From contig NZ_CALHGC010000214.1 in NCBI RefSeq assembly GCF_938029485.1, forward strand, positions 1 through 12,271: a stretch of 12,271 bases of DNA, given 5' to 3'. Position numbers and translations under genes: made by a program. The notes under the pieces were generated by a model. The model was given only the letters and a program-made list of their open reading frames with translations. It ran no database searches and was not told the DNA's origin. Positions 1 through 6,763 of the stretch are shown here, one piece after another. Source of the stretch: an uncultured Treponema sp. (GTDB lineage: Bacteria > Spirochaetota > Spirochaetia > Treponematales > Treponemataceae). Position 1 is the stretch's first letter, and each line of letters opens with the position of its first letter.

Positions 1-2
1 AA

Positions 3-953
3 TCCTTCCCGCGTATCAGCTATGATGATGCCATCGACCTCTACGGCACCGACAAGCCCGATATCCGCTTTGAGATGAAGCTGGAGGATGCCGCATGGCT
101 GGCTGAATGTACCGAGTTTGCCGTGTTCAAAGATGCAGTCGCCGCCGGAGGAGCCGTCAAGGCGCTTGTAGTGAAAGGACAGGCAGCAAACTACAGCCGC
201 AAAAAGATTGAAGAGCTTGAAGCTGCGGCAAAAATCTACAAGGCAAAGGGGCTTGCATGGACAAAAGTTGCAGGCGGTGCATTCGAGGGCGGTATTGCCA
301 AATACTGTGCCGGTGCGGAAGCTGAAATATGTAAAAAGCTGAACGCTCAAGACGGCGACCTTCTCCTCTTTGTTGCCGATGCAAAATATAAAACCGCCTG
401 TACCGCGCTCGGCGCTGTCAGAAGCAAGCTCGGTAAGGACTTAAATCTGCTTGATCCCAACGTATTCGCCTTTTTGTGGGTTATCGACTTCCCGCTCTTT
501 GAATGGAACGAGGATGAGCAAAAATGGGATCCCGCGCACCACATGTTCTCCGCGCCGCAGGAACGCTACCTTGACACGCTGGAGCAAAACCCCGGCGAGG
601 TTAAAGGAGACCTGTACGATCTCGTGCTGAACGGATACGAAGTTGCCTCTGGTTCAATCAGAATCCACAATCCGGAGCTGCAAAAACGGATATTCAACAT
701 TGTCGGCTTTAACCCCGCCGATGCGGAAAAGAAGTTTGGCTTTTTAACGGAAGCATTCAAATACGGAGCGCCGCCCCACGGAGGTATTGCCCCCGGTCTT
801 GACCGCATCGTGATGCTGATGGCTGGCGAAACCTCGATTAAAGAAGTAATCGCCTTCCCCAAAAACACCTTCGCCGTCAGCCCCATGGACGAAAGCCCCA
901 GCGAGGTTGACGAAAAGCAGCTCGCCGAACTGCATTTGAGCATTCGGGAATAG
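3..953 (+). CDS. aspS: Aspartyl-tRNA synthetase, C-terminal part (5' end outside window)
   Basis: Class II aminoacyl-tRNA synthetase that charges tRNA with aspartate in the cytoplasm. The reading frame is open from base 3, so the gene starts before the window; 316 residues are visible. It opens with FPRISYDDAIDLYGTDKPD, the stretch just after motif 2 in bacterial AspRS. A bacterial-type insertion (GAD) domain follows, covering roughly the next 130 residues. Then come WVIDFPLFEW and the HHMFSAP segment, and motif 3 (GLDRIVMLMAGE) near the C-terminus. The end, VIAFPKN...SPSEVDEKQLAELHL, is the normal AspRS finish, so the 3' end is intact. The anticodon-binding domain is not visible, so I cannot judge whether the enzyme is strictly Asp-specific or also charges tRNA-Asn. 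It is followed 72 bases later by epmA on the same strand. Confidence 0.97.
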   Translation, partial: SFPRISYDDAIDLYGTDKPDIRFEMKLEDAAWLAECTEFAVFKDAVAAGGAVKALVVKGQAANYSRKKIEELEAAAKIYKAKGLAWTKVAGGAFEGGIAKYCAGAEAEICKKLNAQDGDLLLFVADAKYKTACTALGAVRSKLGKDLNLLDPNVFAFLWVIDFPLFEWNEDEQKWDPAHHMFSAPQERYLDTLEQNPGEVKGDLYDLVLNGYEVASGSIRIHNPELQKRIFNIVGFNPADAEKKFGFLTEAFKYGAPPHGGIAPGLDRIVMLMAGETSIKEVIAFPKNTFAVSPMDESPSEVDEKQLAELHLSIRE

Positions 954-964
954 CATGGATGAAA

Positions 965-1017
965 CAAGGCAGCAATTATTCTGCGGGAATATTCCGCAAA
1001 ATGATGTTGCTGCCTTG
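965..1017. repeat. Long imperfect hairpin between aspS and epmA
   Basis: CAAGGCAGCAA (965-975) and TTGCTGCCTTG (1007-1017) are perfect 11-base inverted arms. Inside them CTGCGGGAATATTCCGCA forms a second near-palindrome with one bulged G. Together they fold into a hairpin of about 53 bases. No T-run follows on either strand, so it is not a standard intrinsic terminator. It ends 8 bases before the epmA start and could affect readthrough from aspS or epmA translation. Confidence 0.7.
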
Positions 1018-1025
1018 AAAAGATT

Positions 1026-2054
1026 ATGGACATAGAAGCGCTTGAATTCCGTGCGGCTTGTTTACAGGCAGCGCGGAATTTTTTTATTACACATCAATAT
1101 CTGGAGTTGGACACTCCGGCGCTCTCGCCGGCGCTCATCCCCGAAAGCTGTCTCGAAGTGTTCCGCACGGAGTACCTCAAACCCTTTAAAATCGGCGAAG
1201 AAGCGGCAGTCCCGCTCTTTCTTGTTCCCTCCCCCGAAGTATTCATCAAGCCTGTTATTGCCGTGCACGGGCGATCGGTGTTTCAGCTTTCCAAATGTTA
1301 CCGCAACTGCGAATCCGTCGGGCATATTCACAACCCCGAATTTACCATGCTGGAATACTACACCATGCAGGCGGATTACCGCGATTCCATCACGCTTACC
1401 GAAGCTTTCCTACAGACTATGGCGCAGGCAGTTGCGGAGCTTCCGCTTGCCGATCCCGAATTGGGTGCGATACTTTCCAAACCGTTTTTACAACTGACTA
1501 TGGACGACGCCTTTAAACGCTACGCCGGTTTTTCCCTTGCCGAAGCGGAAACGCCGGAGCTTGCCTTTCACGCTGAACGGCTCGGCCTCGGCGACAGGGC
1601 GCAGTATGAAAGCTGGGCATGGGATGATTTATACGAGCTGCTCTTGGTGCACTGCATCGAACCGCAGCTTCCGTTCGATGTGCCGGTTGCGCTGCTGGAC
1701 TATCCCGCGCGGGTACCTTGCCTTGCACAGGAACGGTCGGAACAGCGTACCGCCGCTGACGGACGGACATATATATGGAAGACAAAAGAGCGGTGGGAAG
1801 TGTATGTACGCGGAGTAGAGCTTGCAAACTGCTATACCGAAGCGCGGGATGCGGGAGAAATCAACCGCTCTTTTGCGGATGAAGCAGCGGTTAAAAATGC
1901 AACGGCGCGGGTTCCGCATCCCGTACCGGAGAACTTCGGCGGAATATGCGCCCGTATGCCCCCTTGTTCAGGCGTCGCGATGGGTTTTGACCGCCTCATC
2001 ATGCTGCTCGGTGGCAAAAAAACGCTCAGCTCCTTTCTATACGGCGGGATGTAG
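1026..2054 (+). CDS. epmA: EpmA (GenX/PoxA), elongation factor P beta-lysine ligase
   Basis: Paralogue of class II lysyl-tRNA synthetase lacking the anticodon-binding domain. The family attaches (R)-beta-lysine to a conserved lysine of elongation factor P, helping ribosomes through polyproline stretches. The 342 residues (E. coli EpmA is about 325) begin directly in the catalytic domain. Visible motifs are motif 2 (FQLSKCYRN, residues 86-94, then NPEFTMLEYY to 112), RGVELANCYTEARD (262-275), and motif 3 SGVAMGFDRLIML (315-327). The Ala at 318 matches the Ala that, from memory, distinguishes EpmA (GVALGVDR) from true LysRS (GIGIDR-type) and matters for beta-lysine preference. The start is the first ATG in frame, with only a weak purine-rich RBS (GAAAAG). 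EpmB (lysine 2,3-aminomutase) and efp are not in this window. A bare LysRS-like fragment of unknown target is less likely. Confidence 0.9.
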   Translation: MDIEALEFRAACLQAARNFFITHQYLELDTPALSPALIPESCLEVFRTEYLKPFKIGEEAAVPLFLVPSPEVFIKPVIAVHGRSVFQLSKCYRNCESVGHIHNPEFTMLEYYTMQADYRDSITLTEAFLQTMAQAVAELPLADPELGAILSKPFLQLTMDDAFKRYAGFSLAEAETPELAFHAERLGLGDRAQYESWAWDDLYELLLVHCIEPQLPFDVPVALLDYPARVPCLAQERSEQRTAADGRTYIWKTKERWEVYVRGVELANCYTEARDAGEINRSFADEAAVKNATARVPHPVPENFGGICARMPPCSGVAMGFDRLIMLLGGKKTLSSFLYGGM

Positions 2055-2220
2055 GGGGAATATGCTTTCAGCGCAGCAGCTTTCCGTACGGTTTGGCCTA
2101 TGAAGCCGCATACATATTCGGTATCGGAAATTTGCTTGATGACCGGATTCTCTCAAGCGGAAATAGAAGCTTTGAATAAATTAAGAACAAATTAAGAATG
2201 AAAAGAATGCGAGGAATGCG
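2055..2220 (+). other. Short intergenic stretch with two tiny overlapping ORFs, possible ABC-F remnant
   Basis: A good RBS (GGGGGA) precedes an ATG at 2062 that opens a 13-codon frame, MLSAQQLSVRFGL, stopping at 2103. This resembles the first residues of ABC-F ATPases (pattern M-x-x-x-x-x-LSVRFG). A second frame, 31 codons (2100-2195), overlaps it by ATGA and reads with an HTH-like flavour (YSVSEICLMTGFSQAEIEAL). Both are too short to assign. They could be decayed remains of a gene or chance. Just before the next gene lie direct repeats of AAATTAAGAA and GAATGCGA-like words. No terminator is evident. Confidence 0.25.
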
Positions 2221-4065
2221 ATGAATCAAGATCAGGTAAAAGAGATATTATTGCAGATTGAAGAGTCGGAGCTTGAATTTTCGGTAACGTTTACCGGTAA
2301 GGCCAGTAAAAAAGTCAACGGGCTGTATAAAAGCGATACGCACGAGATTTTGCTGCACAATAAAAACTTTTCCGTCGATAACGAACTGCTGTACACCGCT
2401 ATTCACGAATATACGCACCATCGGCTCTGCGAGCTGGACGGCACCCGTTCCGGCCGTGTGCATACGCAGCGGTTTTGGAGCTATTTTCACCGGCTGCTGC
2501 AAAAGGCGGAGGAGAAGGGGCTGTATAAAATCGCTATGGAAGAATCGCCTGAACTGCTCGAATTGACGGATACAATCAGGACGACCATCATGGCGGAGGA
2601 CGGCAAGCTGATGAAGGAACTCGGCAGACTTTTGAGCAAGGCGCGGGCGCTCTGTAAGCAAGCCGGTGTCCGCTACGAAGATTATATCGACCGTGTGCTG
2701 TGCCTGCCGCGCGCCTCCGCTGCGACGATTGAGAAAATACATGCGTTCGATGTAAAGCCGGAACTCGGCTATGAAGCGATGAAGGTGGTTGCGAATATTG
2801 CAAATCCCGATAAACGTGCTGCAGCAGAGGATCTTTTTTTACAAAAGCACAGCCCTGCGTTTGTGCGCGACAGTGTAAAAAATAAACCGCAGGATGAAGA
2901 CCCGCGGCGTAAGTTGGAAAATGAAAAGCGCCGAATCGAGCGCACGATTGTCAGCCTGCAAGCGCGGCTCAGCGAGTTGGAAGACACGCTTGCAAAGATG
3001 CCCGTAACGCCGTTTATCTTTTGTTTTTTCTTTTTGCTGCGGCTGCTTTCTCCCCTCGCTGCGGATAATACCGGAGCCGGACAAATGCAAATACCTGCAA
3101 TACCGGATATTCCTGAAGTTACTATCGGCGGAGGGATCACTCGGCCGCCTGCACCTCCCGTTATTCAGCCTCCGGCGTTTTTACAGCAAAAACGCACCCC
3201 ATCGTCCGCAGCAGGGGCGAAAGGCAAACAGACGGGAAACGCCGCTTCCGCTTCCGGTAATTCCGGTAAAAGCGATGTAAAAAAATCAACGGCGCTGAAC
3301 GGACTCAACGCTAAAACGCTGGCGGCATTAAGCCAAAATAGCGGCAACCTGACGCTGCTCAATAATTTGCTCGGCACTGATGCGGGATTAGGCGGCAATG
3401 CAGGGTTGGGCAATGTAACCGGTTTGCAAACCGATACGGGCGGAGCCGTTTTAACAAAGATTTTAACCGAACTGGAAAAACTGCAAGCGCAGACCGCTCA
3501 AGCTGCTCAAAAAGAGAACGCGCAAACCGGTCAAGCTGTACAGAAAGCAACTGCATCAACCGGAAATACCGTTGTGGGAACCAATGAAAACAATGCTGCC
3601 GGCACAAGCGGCGGTACGATTACCGATACCGTCAATGCTGCAAGTGCTGCCGGAAATACCGGCGCGGGCAATGCGGCAAATGCTCACACTGCGCTTGCAC
3701 AAGGGGCTGCGGCGGAACTCATCCGGTTGCGGATAAACGGTAAGGAAATTAAAGACGATTTGGTTTATACATTTTGTTCCGCTCCCGCCGCAAACGGTTC
3801 GTTCTTGTACGGTGCAGACCGCCGCTTTACGGCTAACGGCGCCGAGCTGAATGAGACCGCTTATTTTCTGTGCCGGAAGACGGAAGCGCAGCAGTACGAG
3901 ATTACGATGGATTTACGCCAAGAGCCGCTGAATGCAAATTCTTTTCTGTATAAACTCTATCAACTCAGTCCCGTATCGGTGGAGCAAACTTCGGATATCA
4001 TCTTTTGGCATTATAAGGCTTCCGATCTTGAGGTAGAGTTGATATTCAGAATTGTGCATCTCTAA
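2221..4065 (+). CDS. SprT/WSS-like metallopeptidase domain joined to membrane segment and Ala/Gly-rich exported tail
   Basis: I do not recognise the whole protein (614 residues). Residues 1 to about 110 carry a zinc-peptidase signature: HEYTH (62-66) plus a later HTQRFW (81-86), which has the spacing and form of the third ligand in SprT/WSS-type proteases (HGxxF). Residues 225-258 are a charged, coiled-coil-like stretch (RRIERTIVSLQARLSELED). Next comes MPVTPFIFCFFFLLRLL (260-276), a single hydrophobic span. Residues 285-490 are low-complexity, Pro-rich then Ala/Gly/Asn/Thr/Gln-rich. The last 120 or so residues look like a small folded domain. One reading is a cytoplasmic protease anchored with a periplasmic tail. 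The other is that codon 260 was once the start of a separate secreted protein. The start is supported by GAGG six bases upstream. The stop codon lies inside a hairpin arm. Confidence 0.6.
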   Translation: MNQDQVKEILLQIEESELEFSVTFTGKASKKVNGLYKSDTHEILLHNKNFSVDNELLYTAIHEYTHHRLCELDGTRSGRVHTQRFWSYFHRLLQKAEEKGLYKIAMEESPELLELTDTIRTTIMAEDGKLMKELGRLLSKARALCKQAGVRYEDYIDRVLCLPRASAATIEKIHAFDVKPELGYEAMKVVANIANPDKRAAAEDLFLQKHSPAFVRDSVKNKPQDEDPRRKLENEKRRIERTIVSLQARLSELEDTLAKMPVTPFIFCFFFLLRLLSPLAADNTGAGQMQIPAIPDIPEVTIGGGITRPPAPPVIQPPAFLQQKRTPSSAAGAKGKQTGNAASASGNSGKSDVKKSTALNGLNAKTLAALSQNSGNLTLLNNLLGTDAGLGGNAGLGNVTGLQTDTGGAVLTKILTELEKLQAQTAQAAQKENAQTGQAVQKATASTGNTVVGTNENNAAGTSGGTITDTVNAASAAGNTGAGNAANAHTALAQGAAAELIRLRINGKEIKDDLVYTFCSAPAANGSFLYGADRRFTANGAELNETAYFLCRKTEAQQYEITMDLRQEPLNANSFLYKLYQLSPVSVEQTSDIIFWHYKASDLEVELIFRIVHL

Positions 4066-4092
4066 AAGCTCGGTTAGCTTTTAGAGATGCAC
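4054..4092. repeat. Perfect 17-bp hairpin overlapping the stop codon of the metallopeptidase gene
   Basis: GTGCATCTCTAAAAGCT (4054-4070) is followed by a five-base loop, CGGTT, and its exact reverse complement (4076-4092). The left arm encodes the last residues (V-H-L) and the TAA stop of the upstream gene. No T-tract follows, so any terminator role would rest on the strength of the stem. Confidence 0.85.
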
Positions 4093-4097
4093 GACGA

Positions 4098-4140
4098 GTT
4101 TTGATTTAAGTCTTTACAATGTAATGACTTAAATCAAAAC
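4098..4140. repeat. 15-bp perfect hairpin with a second nested stem
   Basis: GTTTTGATTTAAGTC (4098-4112) pairs exactly with 4126-4140. The intervening 13 bases contain TTAC/GTAA around AAT, which lengthens the stem after one mismatch. It starts six bases after the previous hairpin. It lies between convergent genes and may act as a bidirectional transcription barrier. Confidence 0.85.
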
Positions 4141-4161
4141 ATCGCAAATAAATTTAAGGGA

Positions 4162-4191
4162 AACCTCTAAAAACTGCGGTTTTTCGAGGTT
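4162..4191. terminator. Third convergent-junction hairpin, possible bidirectional terminator
   Basis: AACCTCTAAAAAC (4162-4174) pairs with GTTTTTCGAGGTT (4179-4191), one mismatch in 13, with a TGCG loop. It lies five bases from the prsW stop codon on the opposite strand. The A/T-rich arms put five T's inside the stem but not after it, so termination is only suggested. The right end, GAGGTTCTTA, recurs exactly at the flgF start (10482-10491). Confidence 0.5.
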
Positions 4192-4196
4192 CTTAA

Positions 4197-4832
4197 TTAC
4201 GGACGCGAAGGCGTAGCAAGCCGTGCTGCATATAAGCAGGCAATGCCGAGCACTGCCGCTGCGGGGAGTATGAAGCCGCAGCCCAGCGAAATAAAAAAGT
4301 TATAAAGTCCGTGGAGAACAACCGCTGCGAAAAAGACGAACGCAGCTTTCCGCTTTGTTTTTGTGTATGCCATTGATGCATAAAAACAGCCGAGCGTCCC
4401 GTGTAATACGGCGGCGGTAACAAGCCGGAGAAACTGCACGTTGGAATACCGCAAACCATACGAGATATTTTCAAAACCGCTAAAGACAAAGCCGAAGAAT
4501 ACGCCAAGCAGCATACTCTGTGTAATCCCAAATCTTTTTTTTAAAACTATAGCAGCCGTTAAACCGAAGAATCCGGTTTTAACGCCTTCTTCTATCCATG
4601 CTGCCGTAATAAAGCTGTTAAACAGGAGCCTCACCGCTTCCGATTGTTTTGCAATACCGGCATCTAAAAAAGTATGCACACTATGCTGGAGCGCAAGCAC
4701 CGGAAGCAGTGACGCTGCCGCTGCAAAGAATACGGCGGCAAGCGCATAAACGGGAATGTGTTTTTTTATTGCAATATAGACCGCTGCCGATGCCGGTAAA
4801 AACGCGGTAATTAACAGTCCGATAATACTCAT
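4197..4832 (-). CDS. PrsW-family intramembrane metalloprotease
   Basis: Predicted polytopic membrane protease of 211 residues with about seven hydrophobic spans. The PrsW/CAAX-protease signature is visible in order: EExxK as E81-E82-G-V-K85 at the start of a helix, FxxxE in GFVFSGFENISYG (E121), and two His motifs, LHGTLG (H144) and LHGLYNFF (H174, N178). In Bacillus, PrsW performs site-1 cleavage of an anti-sigma factor; many homologues have unknown substrates, and no anti-sigma gene is visible here. The start is the first ATG, 13 bases after the pcp stop, so pcp and prsW most likely form one transcript. A substrate cannot be inferred from context. Confidence 0.85.
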   Translation of the reverse strand: MSIIGLLITAFLPASAAVYIAIKKHIPVYALAAVFFAAAASLLPVLALQHSVHTFLDAGIAKQSEAVRLLFNSFITAAWIEEGVKTGFFGLTAAIVLKKRFGITQSMLLGVFFGFVFSGFENISYGLRYSNVQFLRLVTAAVLHGTLGCFYASMAYTKTKRKAAFVFFAAVVLHGLYNFFISLGCGFILPAAAVLGIACLYAARLATPSRP

Positions 4833-4845
4833 GCTGTACGAACCG

Positions 4846-5499
4846 CTAGCATATCTTCCCGCCCGAGACCTTTATGTCGGAATCGTGTTTGACGATGGCT
4901 TCAAGCGCGTGGGTAATGCCGCTGACAATTGTTTCCAAGCTCATCGAGGGCGTAAACGCCGGTTTCCCGATTACCTGTTCGGGCAGGAACGGAATATGGA
5001 TAAAGCCGCTTTTCATCGGTGTCCCCGCCGCCGTTCTGGCTGCCGCAAGGTGCGCGACACCGTAACAGACATGGTTGCAGATAAAAGTACCCGCCGTGTT
5101 GGAAATTGAAGCGGGAATCTTATGCGCTTTTATGTTTTCAACGATAGCCTTTATCGGAACGGTAACAAAATATGCAGCGGGGCCGCCGTGTACCACCGGT
5201 TCATCGATCGGCTGATTCCCTTCGTTATCGGGGATGCGGCAATCGTCGATGTTGATACCGATTCTTTCTACGGTAATTTCGGATCTGCCGCCTGCCTGCC
5301 CGATGCTTAACACCACATCGGGATTTTCTTTTTCGACCGCTTCTTTTATCTTTGCTAAAGACTTTCCTACGACAGTCGGAATTTCGAGTTTGATAATCTG
5401 CGCACCTAAAATGGTATCAGGCAATCGTTTAATTGTTTCCAGGGCGGGGTTGATTTTTTCTCCGCCGAAGGGATCGAATCCGGTAACTAAAATTTTCAT
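4846..5499 (-). CDS. pcp: Pyroglutamyl-peptidase I (pyrrolidone-carboxylate peptidase)
   Basis: Cytoplasmic cysteine peptidase (C15) that removes N-terminal pyroglutamate from peptides. The 217 residues match the usual family length. The N-terminus is MKILVTGFDPFGGEKINP. The catalytic triad is readable: Glu78 in ITVERIGIN, Cys141 in NTAGTFICNHVCYG, and His168 in GFIHIPFLPEQ. A second Cys (145) sits where other members usually have a bulky hydrophobic residue. It is first in a minus-strand pair with prsW and has its own sigma70-like promoter. The RBS (AGAAGA, about 6 bases from ATG) is weak. The function fits a peptide-scavenging host-associated organism; that last point is inference. Confidence 0.97.
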   Translation of the reverse strand: MKILVTGFDPFGGEKINPALETIKRLPDTILGAQIIKLEIPTVVGKSLAKIKEAVEKENPDVVLSIGQAGGRSEITVERIGINIDDCRIPDNEGNQPIDEPVVHGGPAAYFVTVPIKAIVENIKAHKIPASISNTAGTFICNHVCYGVAHLAAARTAAGTPMKSGFIHIPFLPEQVIGKPAFTPSMSLETIVSGITHALEAIVKHDSDIKVSGGKIC

Positions 5500-5538
5500 A
5501 TATTCTTCTATCCATCTTCTCTTAATGAATGGGTCATT

Positions 5539-5567
5539 ATTTTATCAGAGTTATATCTATCTGTCTA
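5539..5567 (-). promoter_or_regulatory. Sigma70-like promoter for pcp-prsW
   Basis: On the minus strand TAGACA (5567-5562) and TAAAAT (5544-5539) are separated by 17 bases, each one mismatch from consensus. The predicted start near 5532 leaves a leader of about 33 bases before the pcp ATG. Confidence 0.6.
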
Positions 5568-5584
5568 TTTGCGTATTAGGCGGA

Positions 5585-5617
5585 CGGCTCACTGAGCCGC
5601 TTTTTTTGTTGTTTTTT
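5585..5617 (+). terminator. Intrinsic terminator on plus strand, with no plus-strand gene in front of it
   Basis: CGGCTC (5585-5590), loop ACT, GAGCCG (5594-5599), then C and seven T's, followed by more T-rich sequence to 5617. This is a textbook plus-strand terminator, but the gene before it (pcp) runs the other way. It could shield the restriction gene from readthrough or mark a cassette edge. Confidence 0.65.
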
Positions 5618-5625
5618 GATATAAT
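5617..5625 (+). promoter_or_regulatory. Extended -10 promoter for the restriction gene
   Basis: TGATATAAT (5617-5625) is a perfect extended -10 element (TGn plus TATAAT). No good -35 lies 16-18 bases upstream, where the terminator stem sits. Predicted start about 5632, 25 bases before the ATG at 5657. Confidence 0.55.
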
Positions 5626-5656
5626 GCCGATAAACAAGAATAAAGGAACTAAAAAA

Positions 5657-6763
5657 ATGGCTACACCAACAGAAGAAAGAAACAATCGTATTATCAAAAT
5701 AATGAATTGCCTTTATCAGAAAGCAGCATCTACAGAACCAATAGAAATCGAAGATTTTTCAGAGAAAATTGAAGAACTTTTTAGAACGAATGTTTGGGGA
5801 TTTAGAGAAGTTGTCTTAACAGTTGCTGTTGCAATGCTCGATAAAACGGATTTTCCGAATTTTAAGGCTTCCAAAGATTTTTATGACTGTAATCCAAGAG
5901 CAATTTATGAACAGCCCATCAAAACTGTTTTGATTGAGAAGAATTTACCTCATAGACAATCTGGTCCGTTAAATGTCGCAAAAGGTCAGCATAATCTTGA
6001 TGGAGAATGGATTTCAAAACGTAGCAAATCAGACCAACCGATTTGCAGAGTTGCTGTAGAGTTAATCAACTTGATGGAATCTGATGAAGAGTTCATAGAA
6101 CCGATTGGAATTTCTATAATGCGTCATCTTCTTGCAGAAAAACAAGAACTGAAACAACTTGATATAGAAATAAATCCGACATCAGATCCTTATTTTCTTT
6201 ATCATGCTTGTGAAAGACTGATAATTATGGCGACAGATGGAGGCAACACTCCTCAAAGAATTTGCGGGTATCTGTTGGGAAGTTTTCACAAATCTATGCA
6301 AACAAATATCATTGTTACAGGAAGTAATGACAGTGCCTCGACTACAAGTACGACAAGTAAAAAGCCTGGTGACATAAATGAAGAAGCTTCTGATGGAACA
6401 ATTCTCAATGTCTACGAAATTACTGTAAAGTCTTTCAATGAAAGCAGAGTACGAGATTCATATAACTGCATAATGGCTTATAATTCAGAATACAACACAA
6501 ACCTTACTGAAATTATTGTAATCTGCCGTCCAGAAGACTGTCATCCAGATATGCAGCCAACAAAATTAAAAGGCACAATGGGAAATTATTTGTACAATGG
6601 AATAAATTATCGTTATTGGAACATTTTTGAATGGCTTTCTTTCACTTTGCAGCATACTCCAGCCGATGGTCGGGAGATGTTTTACTCAGAATTGAACAGC
6701 TACATTTCCGATATAAACACCTCTCAAACCGTAAAAAAGTGTTGGCAAGAAATTCATTCTTAG
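5657..6763 (+). CDS. Probable type II restriction endonuclease
   Basis: A 368-residue protein with no clear relatives I can name with certainty. The call rests on two observations. It sits tail-to-tail with a cytosine methyltransferase, and it has a PD-(D/E)xK-like core late in the chain: SDGTILNVYEITVKSF, i.e. D, then E-x3-K, followed by an alternating hydrophobic strand TEIIVICRPED. A Ser/Thr-rich linker (SASTTSTTSKKPGD) separates an N-terminal helical half from this core. The overall plan and the E-x3-K resemble my memory of SacI-type enzymes (GAGCTC cutters with a C5 methyltransferase partner), but I cannot confirm that. The start is set by AAGGAA nine bases before ATG 5657. The frame stays open back to 5234, but that part only reads pcp antisense. 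Base composition is AT-rich (about 33% GC in the line 5881-5940), unlike the flanks. An unrelated gene linked to the methyltransferase is the alternative. Confidence 0.75.
   Translation: MATPTEERNNRIIKIMNCLYQKAASTEPIEIEDFSEKIEELFRTNVWGFREVVLTVAVAMLDKTDFPNFKASKDFYDCNPRAIYEQPIKTVLIEKNLPHRQSGPLNVAKGQHNLDGEWISKRSKSDQPICRVAVELINLMESDEEFIEPIGISIMRHLLAEKQELKQLDIEINPTSDPYFLYHACERLIIMATDGGNTPQRICGYLLGSFHKSMQTNIIVTGSNDSASTTSTTSKKPGDINEEASDGTILNVYEITVKSFNESRVRDSYNCIMAYNSEYNTNLTEIIVICRPEDCHPDMQPTKLKGTMGNYLYNGINYRYWNIFEWLSFTLQHTPADGREMFYSELNSYISDINTSQTVKKCWQEIHS

Noticed and set aside
566..1033. 155-codon minus-strand frame opposite aspS
   Set aside because: It is antisense to a conserved gene, with no recognisable domain and no RBS; a codon-structure shadow.
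5234..5656. Upstream extension of the endonuclease frame
   Set aside because: It runs antisense to pcp, the promoter lies at 5617-5625, and a fitting RBS precedes ATG 5657.
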